DNA of 64,000 bases from Acinetobacter sp. ANC 4169 (lineage in GTDB: Bacteria > Pseudomonadota > Gammaproteobacteria > Pseudomonadales > Moraxellaceae), in the NCBI RefSeq assembly GCF_002135355.1, contig NZ_NEGE01000001.1:17764-81763 (forward strand), in the 5' to 3' direction. Numbering within the stretch: the stretch's first letter is position 1; every line of letters begins with the position of its first letter. Below the pieces are notes generated by a model. It was not told the DNA's origin, searched no databases, and was given only the letters and a program-made list of their open reading frames with translations. Below, in pieces: positions 8,503-21,076 of the stretch. The position numbers were made by a program, and so were the translations under genes.

Positions 8503-9639
8503 TTAACGATGGGTATGAATCGACATCACAATGCCCATACTCGCCAGCATAGAAATAACTGCCGAACCGCCATAACTCATCAATGGCAATGGATCTCCAG
8601 TCACAGGTAAAATTCCGCTGGCCATGCCTGAATTTAAAAAGACAAAGAAAAAGAAAGTCAGACCAATCGAACCTGCAAACAAACGGCCAAAGTTATGAAA
8701 ACTGTTCAGCCCGATCATAAGACAACGAATAATAATGGCTGCAAAAAGGCTGAACAATAAGAACACGCCCACAAAGCCATATTCTTCAGCATAGGTCGAC
8801 ATAATAAAGTCGGTATGATGTTCAGGTAAATAACCCAAATGCGACTGTGTTCCAGTTAAATACCCTTTGCCGGTTAAGCCGCCAGAACCAATGGCAATTT
8901 TAGACTGAATGATATTCCAGCCTGCCCCCAGTGCATCGGACTCCGGATCAAACAAAGTCAATACACGTTTCTTTTGATAGGTTTGTAATACAAACATCCA
9001 CAGCACCGGTGCAGCAACTGCCAAAGCGGTAAGTGCAGCTAAAATCAAACGCCATGACATACCACACAAGAATAAAGCAAAAACACCAGGAATAATCAGA
9101 CCAATATTCAAGTCAGGCTGTAGTGCCACCAATACAAAAGGAATCATCATCAAGATGAGTCCGGTCACAATCTGCAGAAATGTAGGTGGAAATGCACGAC
9201 GCGAGAAAAACCAGGCCATCATCAGTGGCATGGCAAATTTCATGATTTCACTTGGCTGCATACTTCCGATACCCGGAATGGTCAACCACCGCTTTGCCCC
9301 TAAACGCGTATCACCAATCACCAACACCAGCAGCAAAAGAACAATACCCAGTAAATAAAAATATGGACTGACAGCCTGATAAACTTTGGGCGGAACTTGT
9401 GCGCAAAGAAACATAATGACAAAACCTACACCAAAGCTGGTGGCTTGGCGAATCACCATACTATTATCTTGCATGGTGGCACTATAAACCACCATCAGCC
9501 CCAAAGCTGCATTCAATATTAAAAAAGAAAGCAACCATGGATCTAAATGCAATCTAGCCCATCGGGATGAGTCATGTTTGATGCTTCTACCATCACGTAA
9601 TGAGTGACGTAAAAAACGATACTGAGGTGATGGTATCAT
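8503..9639 (-). CDS. rodA: Rod-shape determining SEDS glycosyltransferase RodA
   Basis: RodA polymerises lipid II glycan strands during cell elongation, working with PBP2 and MreBCD in the inner membrane. The 378-aa protein has about ten hydrophobic segments. It shows the SEDS motifs RWLTIPGIGSMQPSE, ALQPDLN, FDPESDALGAGWN and QSKIAIGSGGLTGKG, followed by LPEHHTDFI and LPLMSYGGSA near the end. These favour RodA over FtsW. It lies alone in its transcript direction, 81 bp after ispD. Confidence 0.95.
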   Translation of the reverse strand: MIPSPQYRFLRHSLRDGRSIKHDSSRWARLHLDPWLLSFLILNAALGLMVVYSATMQDNSMVIRQATSFGVGFVIMFLCAQVPPKVYQAVSPYFYLLGIVLLLLVLVIGDTRLGAKRWLTIPGIGSMQPSEIMKFAMPLMMAWFFSRRAFPPTFLQIVTGLILMMIPFVLVALQPDLNIGLIIPGVFALFLCGMSWRLILAALTALAVAAPVLWMFVLQTYQKKRVLTLFDPESDALGAGWNIIQSKIAIGSGGLTGKGYLTGTQSHLGYLPEHHTDFIMSTYAEEYGFVGVFLLFSLFAAIIIRCLMIGLNSFHNFGRLFAGSIGLTFFFFVFLNSGMASGILPVTGDPLPLMSYGGSAVISMLASMGIVMSIHTHR

Positions 9640-9720
9640 TTGAAATATTTGAACGTGTGGATGAGGTAAGAAATTATAAAATTAAAGTTATTCAGATAAT
9701 ACATCTGTAGCCATTTTATT

Positions 9721-10443
9721 TTACTTTTGCGCCATTAAAATCAGTTTTGCCAGTTCCAGATCATCGGCATAAGTAATTTTAATATTATCTGATCGGCCCT
9801 GTACCACTTTTACCTGCTGACCCACATATTCCAAAGCACTCGCTTCATCAGTAATGGGTATGCCATCCTGCAATGCTTTTTCAATTGCATGCTTCAACAT
9901 GCCTAATCGGGAGATTTGAGGAGTTTGAGCTTGCCATAAATGATCGCGATTAACCGTCTTATGAATCGCATTTTCATGTGCAACATATTTTAAAGTATCA
10001 CGCACAGGAATCGCCAAAATTGCACTGCAATTTTCCTGAATAGCGGTATTCACCAAACGGTTCAGACAATCTTGAGTCACACAGGGACGTGCGGCATCAT
10101 GTACAAATACCCAATCCTCTTCTGCTGCAAATGCGTCAAGATAGCTTAAGGCATTGAGAACCGAATTGACCCGCTCTGCACCGCCCGAACAAAAATGAGC
10201 CTTTTCAGGATTTGAAAATGTTAAGGTTTTAGCAACATCATCCTGTGCCCCAATAGCAAGAACATAACCTGCCAAAGGCAACTGATTCAGACGCGCAACG
10301 GTATGTTCAAGTACGGTTCGATCTTGAATGACTTGGTATTGTTTAAGTTCTGTTTTAGAAAAACGACTTCCGGAACCAGCAGCAGGAATGACTGCCCATA
10401 TTTTATGGTGCATCTTCGACTGGTGCTCCAGTGTCATTTTCAT
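9721..10443 (-). CDS. ispD: 2-C-methyl-D-erythritol 4-phosphate cytidylyltransferase
   Basis: IspD transfers CMP from CTP to methylerythritol 4-phosphate in the non-mevalonate isoprenoid pathway. The cytidylyltransferase signature IPAAGSGSRF lies near residue 19. VHDAARP (around residue 114) and DEASALEYVG are the other conserved blocks. The longest frame begins at 10443 and overlaps ftsB by 41 bp. An internal ATG at 10413 (MHHKIWAVIP) would reduce the overlap to 11 bp and is equally likely. The overlap indicates coupling to ftsB. Confidence 0.94.
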   Translation of the reverse strand: MKMTLEHQSKMHHKIWAVIPAAGSGSRFSKTELKQYQVIQDRTVLEHTVARLNQLPLAGYVLAIGAQDDVAKTLTFSNPEKAHFCSGGAERVNSVLNALSYLDAFAAEEDWVFVHDAARPCVTQDCLNRLVNTAIQENCSAILAIPVRDTLKYVAHENAIHKTVNRDHLWQAQTPQISRLGMLKHAIEKALQDGIPITDEASALEYVGQQVKVVQGRSDNIKITYADDLELAKLILMAQK

Positions 10444-10807
10444 TGGTTCTTAAATCAACTTTGGCATTTGGATCAATATAAATCGGTTTATAGTGAGTAC
10501 CAATGGTGCTCATTTGCACAAAAGTTTCATGTGGCTTGATCAAGCCCAAATCTAAACGTGCATGCTCTTCAATGGCTTCAATACCATTTTTCAAGTCATA
10601 GACTTCTGCAGCCAGAACTCGATTACGTTCTTTGAGTTCGGTATTTAATTCTGTTTGTTGTTGAATTTTTTGTGCCAGCTTCTGATGGTCATGGTAACCA
10701 CCTTCACCAAACCAAAACAAGTACTGAAACCCTGCGATCAAAATGATCGCAAGGCCCAATAATACTTTACTCATTAAAGAGTCGAATACATTTAACATAA
10801 ATGGCAT
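10403..10807 (-). CDS. ftsB: Cell division protein FtsB (septum formation initiator)
   Basis: FtsB is a bitopic inner-membrane protein of the FtsQLB divisome subcomplex. The 134-aa product has a transmembrane segment at about residues 13-33 (SKVLLGLAIILIAGFQYLFW). A coiled coil follows (QKIQQQTELNTELKERNRVL), then the conserved EEHARLDLGLI motif. It is somewhat longer than the E. coli protein because of a C-terminal tail of about 40 residues. It starts 8 bp after the eno stop, as in the common eno-ftsB-ispD arrangement. The start has little ribosome site, which fits translational coupling. Confidence 0.93.
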   Translation of the reverse strand: MPFMLNVFDSLMSKVLLGLAIILIAGFQYLFWFGEGGYHDHQKLAQKIQQQTELNTELKERNRVLAAEVYDLKNGIEAIEEHARLDLGLIKPHETFVQMSTIGTHYKPIYIDPNAKVDLRTNENDTGAPVEDAP

Positions 10808-10815
10808 TCAGTCGC

Positions 10816-12123
<1,308 letters not shown>

Positions 12124-12133
12124 TTAATAAAGA

Positions 12134-12156
12134 TGATGCGTCAAAAAGACGCATCA
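12134..12156. repeat. Hairpin between kdsA and eno
   Basis: TGATGCGTC and GACGCATCA are exact complements around a loop of five A residues. Read on the minus strand no T-run follows, so it looks like an intercistronic RNA hairpin and not a full terminator. Confidence 0.65.
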
Positions 12157-12169
12157 ATGTAAATTGGGT

Positions 12170-13027
<858 letters not shown>

Positions 13028-13059
13028 TTAAACTTTCCTAGTTTAGTCCTACCCAGCCA

Positions 13060-14844
<1,785 letters not shown>

Positions 14845-14926
14845 TTAGAGTAACTTCATAGGATTTTCATATTCGTAATTGCTGTTATAATGGCAACATC
14901 CAATTAATGCTTTATTTTGTGCGATT

Positions 14927-15355
14927 ATGAATAACAAACTTTTACTTTGTGGTGCTATTGCAGCAGGTTTACTTTTAACAGCATGTGTAAAAAAAGAAAC
15001 ACCTAAGGAAGATGAGCAAGAACAGGTTGAAACAACCCAACAAACTGAACAAGTGAATCAACCTGCTCAAGCAGAACCTTTAGAAGCTGTTGAAAATAAC
15101 GAAACCCAAGTTCCAACACATGTAGAAGTTGAACGTCAGGAAACAGCAAATACCACGACTGAAATTCGTCGTGAAGTACGTGATGCACCACAACAAAAGC
15201 CGGCTACTGAAGCAGCCCCTAAAGCTGAAACTGCAAAGGTTGAAGAAAAGCCAACCCAAGCAGCGGTTCCAAGCAAACCAACTTCAGCAGCACAGACTGA
15301 AGATGATGCTGTTGCTGCTGCCATTGCGGCTGCAACTCCTGCACTGGATAAATAA
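14927..15355 (+). CDS. Predicted lipoprotein with low-complexity Gln/Glu/Ala tail
   Basis: The 142-aa precursor has a lipoprotein signal with lipobox LLTAC (Cys at about residue 20), followed by KKE. The mature part is low complexity and rich in Glu, Gln, Thr, Ala and Pro, with no recognisable domain, and is probably disordered. A -10-like TATAAT lies at 14886-14891, 35 bp before the start. A strong terminator follows. Such tails often act as linkers, but no function is assigned. Confidence 0.8.
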   Translation: MNNKLLLCGAIAAGLLLTACVKKETPKEDEQEQVETTQQTEQVNQPAQAEPLEAVENNETQVPTHVEVERQETANTTTEIRREVRDAPQQKPATEAAPKAETAKVEEKPTQAAVPSKPTSAAQTEDDAVAAAIAAATPALDK

Positions 15356-15373
15356 ATTTTATTTCCATATATG

Positions 15374-15404
15374 CAAAAACCCAGTGAAAGCACTGGGTTT
15401 TTTA
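15374..15404 (+). terminator. Intrinsic terminator after the lipoprotein gene
   Basis: AAAACCCAGTG pairs perfectly with CACTGGGTTTT around AAAG and is followed by a T-run. Confidence 0.9.
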
Positions 15405-15522
15405 TTCGCTAATCGAGATATACCACAATGACTTGCCATCTATAAAACCAAGCTTCAATTTTTCAGCAAGCTTGTCATTTATCCGTACAATCCACAAATC
15501 CGATTACAATAACTTCTATTCA

Positions 15523-15639
15523 TTAAACAGGCTTAATATAATAAAAATATACGACCAAAAAGACTAAAACCAGGGTCGATATAAATAAATAAGTATTCAC
15601 TGTATTAAAACTTTTAATGAATTTAAAAATTTCCACCAC
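15523..15639 (-). CDS. Possible 38-aa membrane protein (GTG start)
   Basis: The AT-rich gap 15405-15875 has no long ORF. On the minus strand a frame starting GTG at 15639 encodes MVEIFKFIKSFNTVNTY followed by LFISTLVLVFLVVYFYYI and KPV. This is a short basic N terminus followed by one convincing transmembrane helix. A GGA ribosome-like site lies 6 bp upstream of the GTG. There is no ATG option. The amino-acid pattern looks protein-like, but AT-rich DNA readily produces hydrophobic frames, so it is tentative. Nothing else was recognised in this gap. Confidence 0.35.
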   Translation of the reverse strand: MVEIFKFIKSFNTVNTYLFISTLVLVFLVVYFYYIKPV

Positions 15640-15875
15640 ATCAATTCCATCAAAATCACATCATATAAATTATAACATTTAGTAAAATATATTTACATAT
15701 AGACTGGCTTATACCACAGCAGATTCATTATTCGCCTTATAACTCAAAGTAAATAGCAATCATTCAAAATAAAGAAAATCAACCATATAACTATAAATAT
15801 CAAACTCTAATTTTAGATCATTTAACAAGGCTATTTTTAAGCTAAACTATTCGGAATTTATAAAGAAATTGACCT

Positions 15876-16352
15876 ATGGTAAAAAAATGTTGTGATCTAC
15901 TCGAAATCCATCATTTAAAGATCGCTTTTATTGAAAGTGCCAGCTCTGGTTATCTTTCCAGTCAATTTTCTATTTGCAAGAACAGTGGCGCCGAAATCCT
16001 GCTTGGCGGACTGGTCAGTTATGATCCCTCTATCAAGATTAATATCCTGAATATAGATGCCAAGCTTATAGAAAAATATACGGCTGAATCTGCCGAAGTC
16101 ACAGAAGCAATGGCCTTACAGGGCAAGAAATTATTTATGCAAGCCGATTTTGTAGTGGCTTGTACCGGTTTACTCAAACCTGGTGGTAGTGCAACAGAAA
16201 GCAAACCTGAAGGCACATTTTTTATCTCAATTTTATATTTAAATAAAATTCATAACTTTCATTATTTTATTGATGGAACACCATTAAAACGGCTGGCTGT
16301 TTTAACCCAACATATTGCAGATGAAATAACCAAACTCATTCAGGGAATTTAA
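15876..16352 (+). CDS. CinA C-terminal-domain family protein (PncC-like)
   Basis: The 158-aa protein matches the CinA C-terminal domain, which in PncC deamidates nicotinamide mononucleotide. Recognisable blocks are IAFIESASSGYLSS (family: TAESCTGGL), LLGGLVSYD, AESAEVTEAMA, and CTGLLKPGGS (family: GxAGPGG). Several catalytic-motif positions differ from the PncC norm: ESASSG replaces ESCTGG, and the GIAGP element is CTGLL. Activity is therefore uncertain. The next gene starts 2 bp after its stop, which suggests an operon. Confidence 0.75.
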   Translation: MVKKCCDLLEIHHLKIAFIESASSGYLSSQFSICKNSGAEILLGGLVSYDPSIKINILNIDAKLIEKYTAESAEVTEAMALQGKKLFMQADFVVACTGLLKPGGSATESKPEGTFFISILYLNKIHNFHYFIDGTPLKRLAVLTQHIADEITKLIQGI

Positions 16353-16354
16353 TA

Positions 16355-16978
16355 ATGTTTAACATTAAATCTTTTGCATTTAGCTTCATACTGCTGCCCT
16401 GCACCTGTTTTGCAACCGTAGGCGGCCCTCAAAATATTGAAGTTCTGGGGTATGAAGGCAAAGAGCAAAAAGTTTATCTGCTTAAACATTATCTGGATGG
16501 TCGTGGTCGCCTGCCACAACTCTATTATTATCATTTAAAAAACAATAAACAGCCTGAAAAACTGATTCAGGTGAATTCACTGTATATCAATCCTAAAACC
16601 AAGAAAATTGATTATGACCAAGATAGACGGCAGTTCGATAAGGAAATAACGAAAATTAAAAAGCGACTTAAACCCCTCGCATATATACCTAAATCGAGCA
16701 TCAAGATTCAGGTGTTAAGTAAAACCACCTCAAAACAACAATCATGGTATGACCCTAAACAATATATTGCTAAATATACCTATAAATATCAGCTCAGCAG
16801 TAAAAACTTTAAAAGCCAAATCCATCAGGCGATTGATTACCGCCATGGACTCAGTATCTCTCAAGCCTACCAAATTCCTCAGCAACAGAAAGTTTTAGCT
16901 GTGGTTAAATATCTGGGCCTGCCTTATGAAACTGGCTATAGCATTGAAGATCCGGTTTTACTGACTGCAAAAAAATAA
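16355..16978 (+). CDS. Exported protein of unknown function
   Basis: The 207-aa product begins with a probable signal peptide (MFNIKSFAFSFILLPCTCFA). The mature protein is basic and rich in Lys, Gln and Tyr, with no domain I recognise. It lies 2 bp after the CinA-like gene and is probably cotranscribed. Its stop codon falls inside the terminator of the convergent prpC gene. Function unknown. Confidence 0.75.
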   Translation: MFNIKSFAFSFILLPCTCFATVGGPQNIEVLGYEGKEQKVYLLKHYLDGRGRLPQLYYYHLKNNKQPEKLIQVNSLYINPKTKKIDYDQDRRQFDKEITKIKKRLKPLAYIPKSSIKIQVLSKTTSKQQSWYDPKQYIAKYTYKYQLSSKNFKSQIHQAIDYRHGLSISQAYQIPQQQKVLAVVKYLGLPYETGYSIEDPVLLTAKK

Positions 16979-16999
16979 AGCCTCTAATGAGGCTTTATT
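16974..16999 (-). terminator. Bidirectional terminator between the exported unknown and prpC
   Basis: AATAAAGCCTC pairs perfectly with GAGGCTTTATT around TAAT. Read on the minus strand it is followed by a T-run, so it fits prpC best. Confidence 0.8.
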
Positions 17000-17013
17000 C
17001 AGACTTTTTTATT

Positions 17014-18150
17014 TTAGGCTGCAGTACGTTCCGCAATAGGCACTACCTTACGCAGTTCAGGACCAGTATAATCCGCACTTGGACGAATAATACGGTTATC
17101 TGCGCGCTGTTCCATCACATGCGCAGCCCAGCCTGTTACACGCGACATCACGAAGATTGGCGTGAACAATTTGGTTGCAATACCCATAAAGTGATAAGCA
17201 GAAGCATGGAAGAAGTCAGCATTACAGAATAATTTCTTCTCACGCCACATTACTTCTTCACAACGTACCGATACCGGATAAAGGACGGTATCACCGACAT
17301 CTTTGGCTAAACGCTCAGACCAGATTTTGATGATGCCATTACGCGGATCATTGTCTTTATAAATGGCATGACCAAAGCCCATGATCTTTTCTTTACGTTC
17401 CAGCTTGCCCAGCATTTCACGTTCAGCTTCTTCCGGAGAGGTCCAGTTTTCAATCATCTCCATAGCCGCTTCATTGGCACCACCATGTAACGGGCCGCGC
17501 AGTGAACCAATTGCGCCGGTAATACATGAATGCATATCAGACAAGGTTGAAGCACATACACGCGCAGTAAAAGTTGATGCATTGAATTCATGCTCTGCAT
17601 AAAGAATCAGCGATACATTCATCACCTGTTCATGCAATTCGTTCGGTTTTTCACCACGTAATAAATGCAGGAATTGAGCACCGATTGAATCATCATCAGT
17701 ATTTTCTTCAATACGCACGCCATCGTGGCTAAAACGATACCAGTAGCAGATGATTGCAGGTAAAGTCGCCAAAATACGGTCGGCAACATCCTGCTGCTCA
17801 TCAAAAGACTTTTCTGTTTCCAGGTTGCCTAGCATGGAAACGCCAGTACGCATCACATCCATTGGGTGTGAATCTGCTGGAATACGTTCCAATACTTCTT
17901 TCAATGCCTGTGGAATCGCACGTAAAGATTTTAATTTGGCTTTATAAGCAGCAAGCTGTTCAGTCGTTGGCAATTCACCAAAGAAAATCAGGTAAGCAAC
18001 TTCTTCAAATTGGCAGTTCTCCGCCAAATCTTGCACATCATAACCACGATAGGTTAAACCTGCGCCGCTCTTACCTACTGTCGAAAGTGCGGTTTTACCT
18101 GCAACCTGTCCGCGCAATCCTGCACCTGTCAGTACTTTTCCTTCAGCCAT
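17014..18150 (-). CDS. prpC: 2-methylcitrate synthase
   Basis: PrpC condenses propionyl-CoA with oxaloacetate in the methylcitrate cycle. The 378-aa protein has the short PrpC form of the citrate synthase fold. It begins GAGLRGQVAGKTALSTVGK, and GLTYRGYDVQDLAE follows. Catalytic His and Asp blocks are LHGGANEAAMEMI, MGFGHAIYKDNDPR and NADFFHASAYHFMGI. The start has a strong AAGGAG ribosome site. It lies 23 bp after prpB. No acnD or prpF follows; the next gene is convergent. Confidence 0.95.
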   Translation of the reverse strand: MAEGKVLTGAGLRGQVAGKTALSTVGKSGAGLTYRGYDVQDLAENCQFEEVAYLIFFGELPTTEQLAAYKAKLKSLRAIPQALKEVLERIPADSHPMDVMRTGVSMLGNLETEKSFDEQQDVADRILATLPAIICYWYRFSHDGVRIEENTDDDSIGAQFLHLLRGEKPNELHEQVMNVSLILYAEHEFNASTFTARVCASTLSDMHSCITGAIGSLRGPLHGGANEAAMEMIENWTSPEEAEREMLGKLERKEKIMGFGHAIYKDNDPRNGIIKIWSERLAKDVGDTVLYPVSVRCEEVMWREKKLFCNADFFHASAYHFMGIATKLFTPIFVMSRVTGWAAHVMEQRADNRIIRPSADYTGPELRKVVPIAERTAA

Positions 18151-18173
18151 TTTAATTCTCCTTTTTGAATTAT

Positions 18174-19049
18174 TTATTTAAACAGTTTATCCAGAGTATT
18201 TTCAAACGTATGATAATCAAGGAATTGGTAAAGTTCTTTACGCTGTTGCATCTTATCCAATACGTTGACTTGAGTCCCTTCTGTACGAATGCTGCGCATC
18301 ACTTCCAAAGCTGCTTTCTGCATTGCACGTGTAGCAGAGAGTGGATAAAGCACCATGCGAATGCCTTGTTCACCCAACTCATCTACAGTGTAATAAGGGG
18401 TATCACCAAATTCGGTAATATTCGCCAATACAGGGACACCCACTGCATCACAGACTGTTCTGTACATGGTGATATCTGTCATCGCTTCAGCAAAAATTGC
18501 ATCTGCACCCGCCTCAACACATGCACATGCACGGTCAATTACGGCTTGCAGACCTTCTTTTTGCAAGGCATCGGTACGTGCCATCACCACAAAGTTGGAA
18601 TCGGTTTTGGCATCCACAGCCGCTTTAATACGGTCGACCATTTCCTGTTGCGACACAATTTCCTTATTCGGACGGTGTCCACAGCGCTTTTGCGCTACCT
18701 GGTCTTCAATATGCACAGCTGCAGCACCTGCTGCAATCATCTGCTTAACGGAACGGGCAATATTAAATGCACCGCCCCATCCTGTATCAATATCTACCAG
18801 TAATGGCGTATCTACACGTTCGGTAATACGACGCACATCTTCCAATACGTTATCTAAACTGGTCATACCCAAGTCAGGCAAGCCATAAGAATAATTGGCT
18901 ACGCCTGCACCTGATACATAAATGGCCTTATAACCAACTTCTTTCGCCATCATGGCTGCATAGGCATTCACTGTGCCGATAATTTGTAAGGGCTTTTCCA
19001 CTTCCAGTGCTTGTCTAAATCTTAAGCCTGCAGACATTTGTTGTGTCAT
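18174..19049 (-). CDS. prpB: 2-methylisocitrate lyase
   Basis: PrpB splits 2-methylisocitrate into pyruvate and succinate, the last step of propionate catabolism by this cycle. The 291-aa protein shows the isocitrate lyase superfamily blocks [26 protein letters not shown] and the catalytic [10 protein letters not shown] loop. The ATG at 19049 follows AAAGGAAT. An in-frame GTG four codons upstream is less likely. It leads a prpB-prpC pair, divergent from a TetR-type regulator. Confidence 0.95.
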   Translation of the reverse strand: MTQQMSAGLRFRQALEVEKPLQIIGTVNAYAAMMAKEVGYKAIYVSGAGVANYSYGLPDLGMTSLDNVLEDVRRITERVDTPLLVDIDTGWGGAFNIARSVKQMIAAGAAAVHIEDQVAQKRCGHRPNKEIVSQQEMVDRIKAAVDAKTDSNFVVMARTDALQKEGLQAVIDRACACVEAGADAIFAEAMTDITMYRTVCDAVGVPVLANITEFGDTPYYTVDELGEQGIRMVLYPLSATRAMQKAALEVMRSIRTEGTQVNVLDKMQQRKELYQFLDYHTFENTLDKLFK

Positions 19050-19122
19050 ATTCCTTTCCACAGTTCACTTTACTTATCGAAATTCGAGTATATCCATAAA
19101 CTTTTGCTTAGCCATGACCATT

Positions 19123-19151
19123 TAGAATCTTTACTCTATAACTTTAGTCAA
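19123..19151 (-). promoter_or_regulatory. Candidate prpB promoter
   Basis: On the minus strand TTGACT (19146-19151) is followed 17 bp later by ATTCTA (19123-19128), which is a good -35 and a poor -10. It lies about 75 bp upstream of prpB in the divergent gap. The TetR operator was not identified. Confidence 0.35.
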
Positions 19152-19294
19152 ATATTCAGCAAACTTATAGTAATATTTCGATTCTTCATAATCGTTTCCA
19201 AATAAGACAGAGCCGTTATTTCAAGAAATGTGTACATATTTTTGCTATCATTGCAAATGACTTCATTTTTTGATTGTTGACCCTTACACGCCAT

Positions 19295-19945
19295 ATGCAA
19301 GAACTCGCTCAATTAGAACCGCTCGCTCGTGATACACCACAAACAAAACGTGGTCATGAACGATGTCTGGCGCTTTTACTCAGCGCCAATGAGCTATTTC
19401 TGAAACATGGTTATGATGCCGTGTCTTTAGATGATATTGTCAATCATGCCGGTGGTTCCAAAGCGTCAATATACAAATTTTTTGGCAATAAAGAAGGCCT
19501 ATTTACCGCGATCTGTGATTATCGCCGTGAACTGTTTTTTAAAGATATCTGCATACCTTTTGAACACGGTAAAGATGATCTTCGTGCCTATTTAATTCAG
19601 ACCCTGATGAATGTTAAGCAACATTTAATGCTTCCAGAAAATGCAGCCTTCCTGCGCTTAATCATTGAACAGACACAGCGCAGTCCGCAACTCGCTCTAT
19701 ATATTCATGAACAGGGTCCAAAGCATATTCAAATAGCCATAGCCGATGCGCTAACCAAAGCCGATGAAATCGGCATGATTAAATGCAAACAACCGATTTA
19801 TTCTGCTCAACTGTATTTTGGAATTATCCGCAATATTGAATGGTGCGTTCTAATGGGTGTTCCGATCCGTGAGAATGATCAAGAAACCATCAATTACATC
19901 ACTTATTGCGTAGATCGTTTCCTGGAAGGCCATCAACAGGTCTAG
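19295..19945 (+). CDS. TetR/AcrR-family transcriptional regulator
   Basis: The 216-aa protein has an N-terminal TetR helix-turn-helix: LFLKHGYDAVSLDDIVNHAG, then SKASIYKFFGNKEGLF, at about residues 40-75. The C-terminal ligand domain resembles the TetR_C_7/AefR type (FLRLIIEQTQRSPQLALYIH). The ATG at 19295 is preferred over a TTG at 19274. It is divergent from prpB, so it is a natural candidate regulator of prpBC. In relatives I associate prp loci more with GntR-type regulators, so this pairing is inference. Confidence 0.88.
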   Translation: MQELAQLEPLARDTPQTKRGHERCLALLLSANELFLKHGYDAVSLDDIVNHAGGSKASIYKFFGNKEGLFTAICDYRRELFFKDICIPFEHGKDDLRAYLIQTLMNVKQHLMLPENAAFLRLIIEQTQRSPQLALYIHEQGPKHIQIAIADALTKADEIGMIKCKQPIYSAQLYFGIIRNIEWCVLMGVPIRENDQETINYITYCVDRFLEGHQQV

Positions 19946-19950
19946 TTTTT

Positions 19951-19978
19951 TTGCAATTCTCCCTGCATATAGTATATT
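19951..19978 (+). promoter_or_regulatory. Candidate argF promoter
   Basis: TTGCAA (19951-19956) and TATATT (19973-19978) are separated by 16 bp, just after the regulator stop codon and about 75 bp before argF. If used, the transcript leader would contain the hairpin at 20006. Confidence 0.45.
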
Positions 19979-20005
19979 AATCGATTCCCTTTCCATTTAA
20001 CCAAC

Positions 20006-20028
20006 CAACAACTAATTGTTGTTTTTTT
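20006..20028 (+). terminator. Terminator-like hairpin upstream of argF
   Basis: CAACAA pairs with TTGTTG around CTAA, and seven T residues follow. It may end the TetR transcript. It lies downstream of the candidate argF promoter, so it could also attenuate argF. Confidence 0.55.
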
Positions 20029-20055
20029 CTATTCAGCAATTATTGTGGAGTAACC

Positions 20056-20976
20056 ATGGCTCTACGTCATTTTCTGACTTTACGCGATTTATCGACTTTA
20101 GAACTGAATCAAATTTTGCAACGCGCGATTGAACTCAAACGCAAGCAACATAACAACGAAGTTTTCCAACCTTTTGTTGGCAAAGTCATGGGCATGATTT
20201 TTGAAAAATCGAGCACCCGTACGCGTGTTTCGTTTGAAGCAGGTATGAGCCAGTTTGGTGGTAGTGCAATTTTCCTATCATCACGTGACTCACAATTGGG
20301 TCGTGGTGAACCTGTAGAAGATTCGGCACGTGTGATTTCAAGCATGCTCGATATCGTGATGATCCGTACTTTTGGCCATGACATCGTGGAACGTTTTGCT
20401 TCTTATTCAAAAGTTCCAGTTATTAATGCCTTAACTGATGATCATCATCCTTGCCAACTACTAGCGGACATGCAAACTTTCCTTGAGCAACGTGGCTCTA
20501 TCGAAGGCAAAACAGTGGCGTGGATTGGTGACGGCAATAACATGTGCAACTCTTATATTGAAGCTGCACACATGTGGGGCTTTAAACTCAAAATTGCTGC
20601 CCCTAAAGGCTATGAACCACAAGAAAAATTCTTGACTGAATTTGCCCATTGCGTAGAACTTGTGGATTCTGCTGAAGATGCAGCCGTGAATGCTGACTTA
20701 ATCGTGACTGACGTTTGGGCAAGCATGGGGCAAGAAGAAGAGCAAAAAATCCGTGAAAAAGCCTTTGCTGATTATCAGGTGAATGAGCGTTTAATGGATT
20801 TAGCACATCCTGATTGCCTGTTTATGCACTGCTTGCCTGCTCACCGCGGCGAAGAGATTTCAGAAAACATGCTAGACCACAAAAATGCTGTGGTTTGGGA
20901 TGAAGCGGAAAACCGTTTGCATGCACAAAAAGCACTGGTTGAATTCTTAATCAATGAAAATTTAAAGAAAGACTAA
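20056..20976 (+). CDS. argF: Ornithine carbamoyltransferase
   Basis: ArgF makes citrulline from ornithine and carbamoyl phosphate in arginine biosynthesis. The 306-aa protein has the carbamoyl-phosphate motif [12 protein letters not shown]. It also has [10 protein letters not shown] with [11 protein letters not shown], and the ornithine-loop [11 protein letters not shown] near the C terminus. Length and motifs match the anabolic enzyme. The start ATG has a GGAG ribosome site. It is monocistronic between terminator-like structures. Confidence 0.97.
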   Translation: MALRHFLTLRDLSTLELNQILQRAIELKRKQHNNEVFQPFVGKVMGMIFEKSSTRTRVSFEAGMSQFGGSAIFLSSRDSQLGRGEPVEDSARVISSMLDIVMIRTFGHDIVERFASYSKVPVINALTDDHHPCQLLADMQTFLEQRGSIEGKTVAWIGDGNNMCNSYIEAAHMWGFKLKIAAPKGYEPQEKFLTEFAHCVELVDSAEDAAVNADLIVTDVWASMGQEEEQKIREKAFADYQVNERLMDLAHPDCLFMHCLPAHRGEEISENMLDHKNAVVWDEAENRLHAQKALVEFLINENLKKD

Positions 20977-20997
20977 ATTTTCAGACTAAAGTTTTCT

Positions 20998-21024
20998 AAA
21001 AAAGCACCTGCAGGTGCTTTTTTT
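20998..21024 (+). terminator. Intrinsic terminator of argF
   Basis: AAAAGCACCTG is directly followed by CAGGTGCTTTT and more T residues, 21 bp after the stop. Confidence 0.9.
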
Positions 21025-21076
21025 ATGCGTATAAAAAGTTTAATTTAAGCCATAAACTTTTTAAGTGATTATAACG

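Noticed and set aside
18165..18888. Long plus-strand frames (212 and 140 aa) opposite prpB
   Set aside because: They are antisense to a strong catalytic gene and rich in Cys, His and Phe with no ribosome site. Long antisense frames are common opposite this codon usage.
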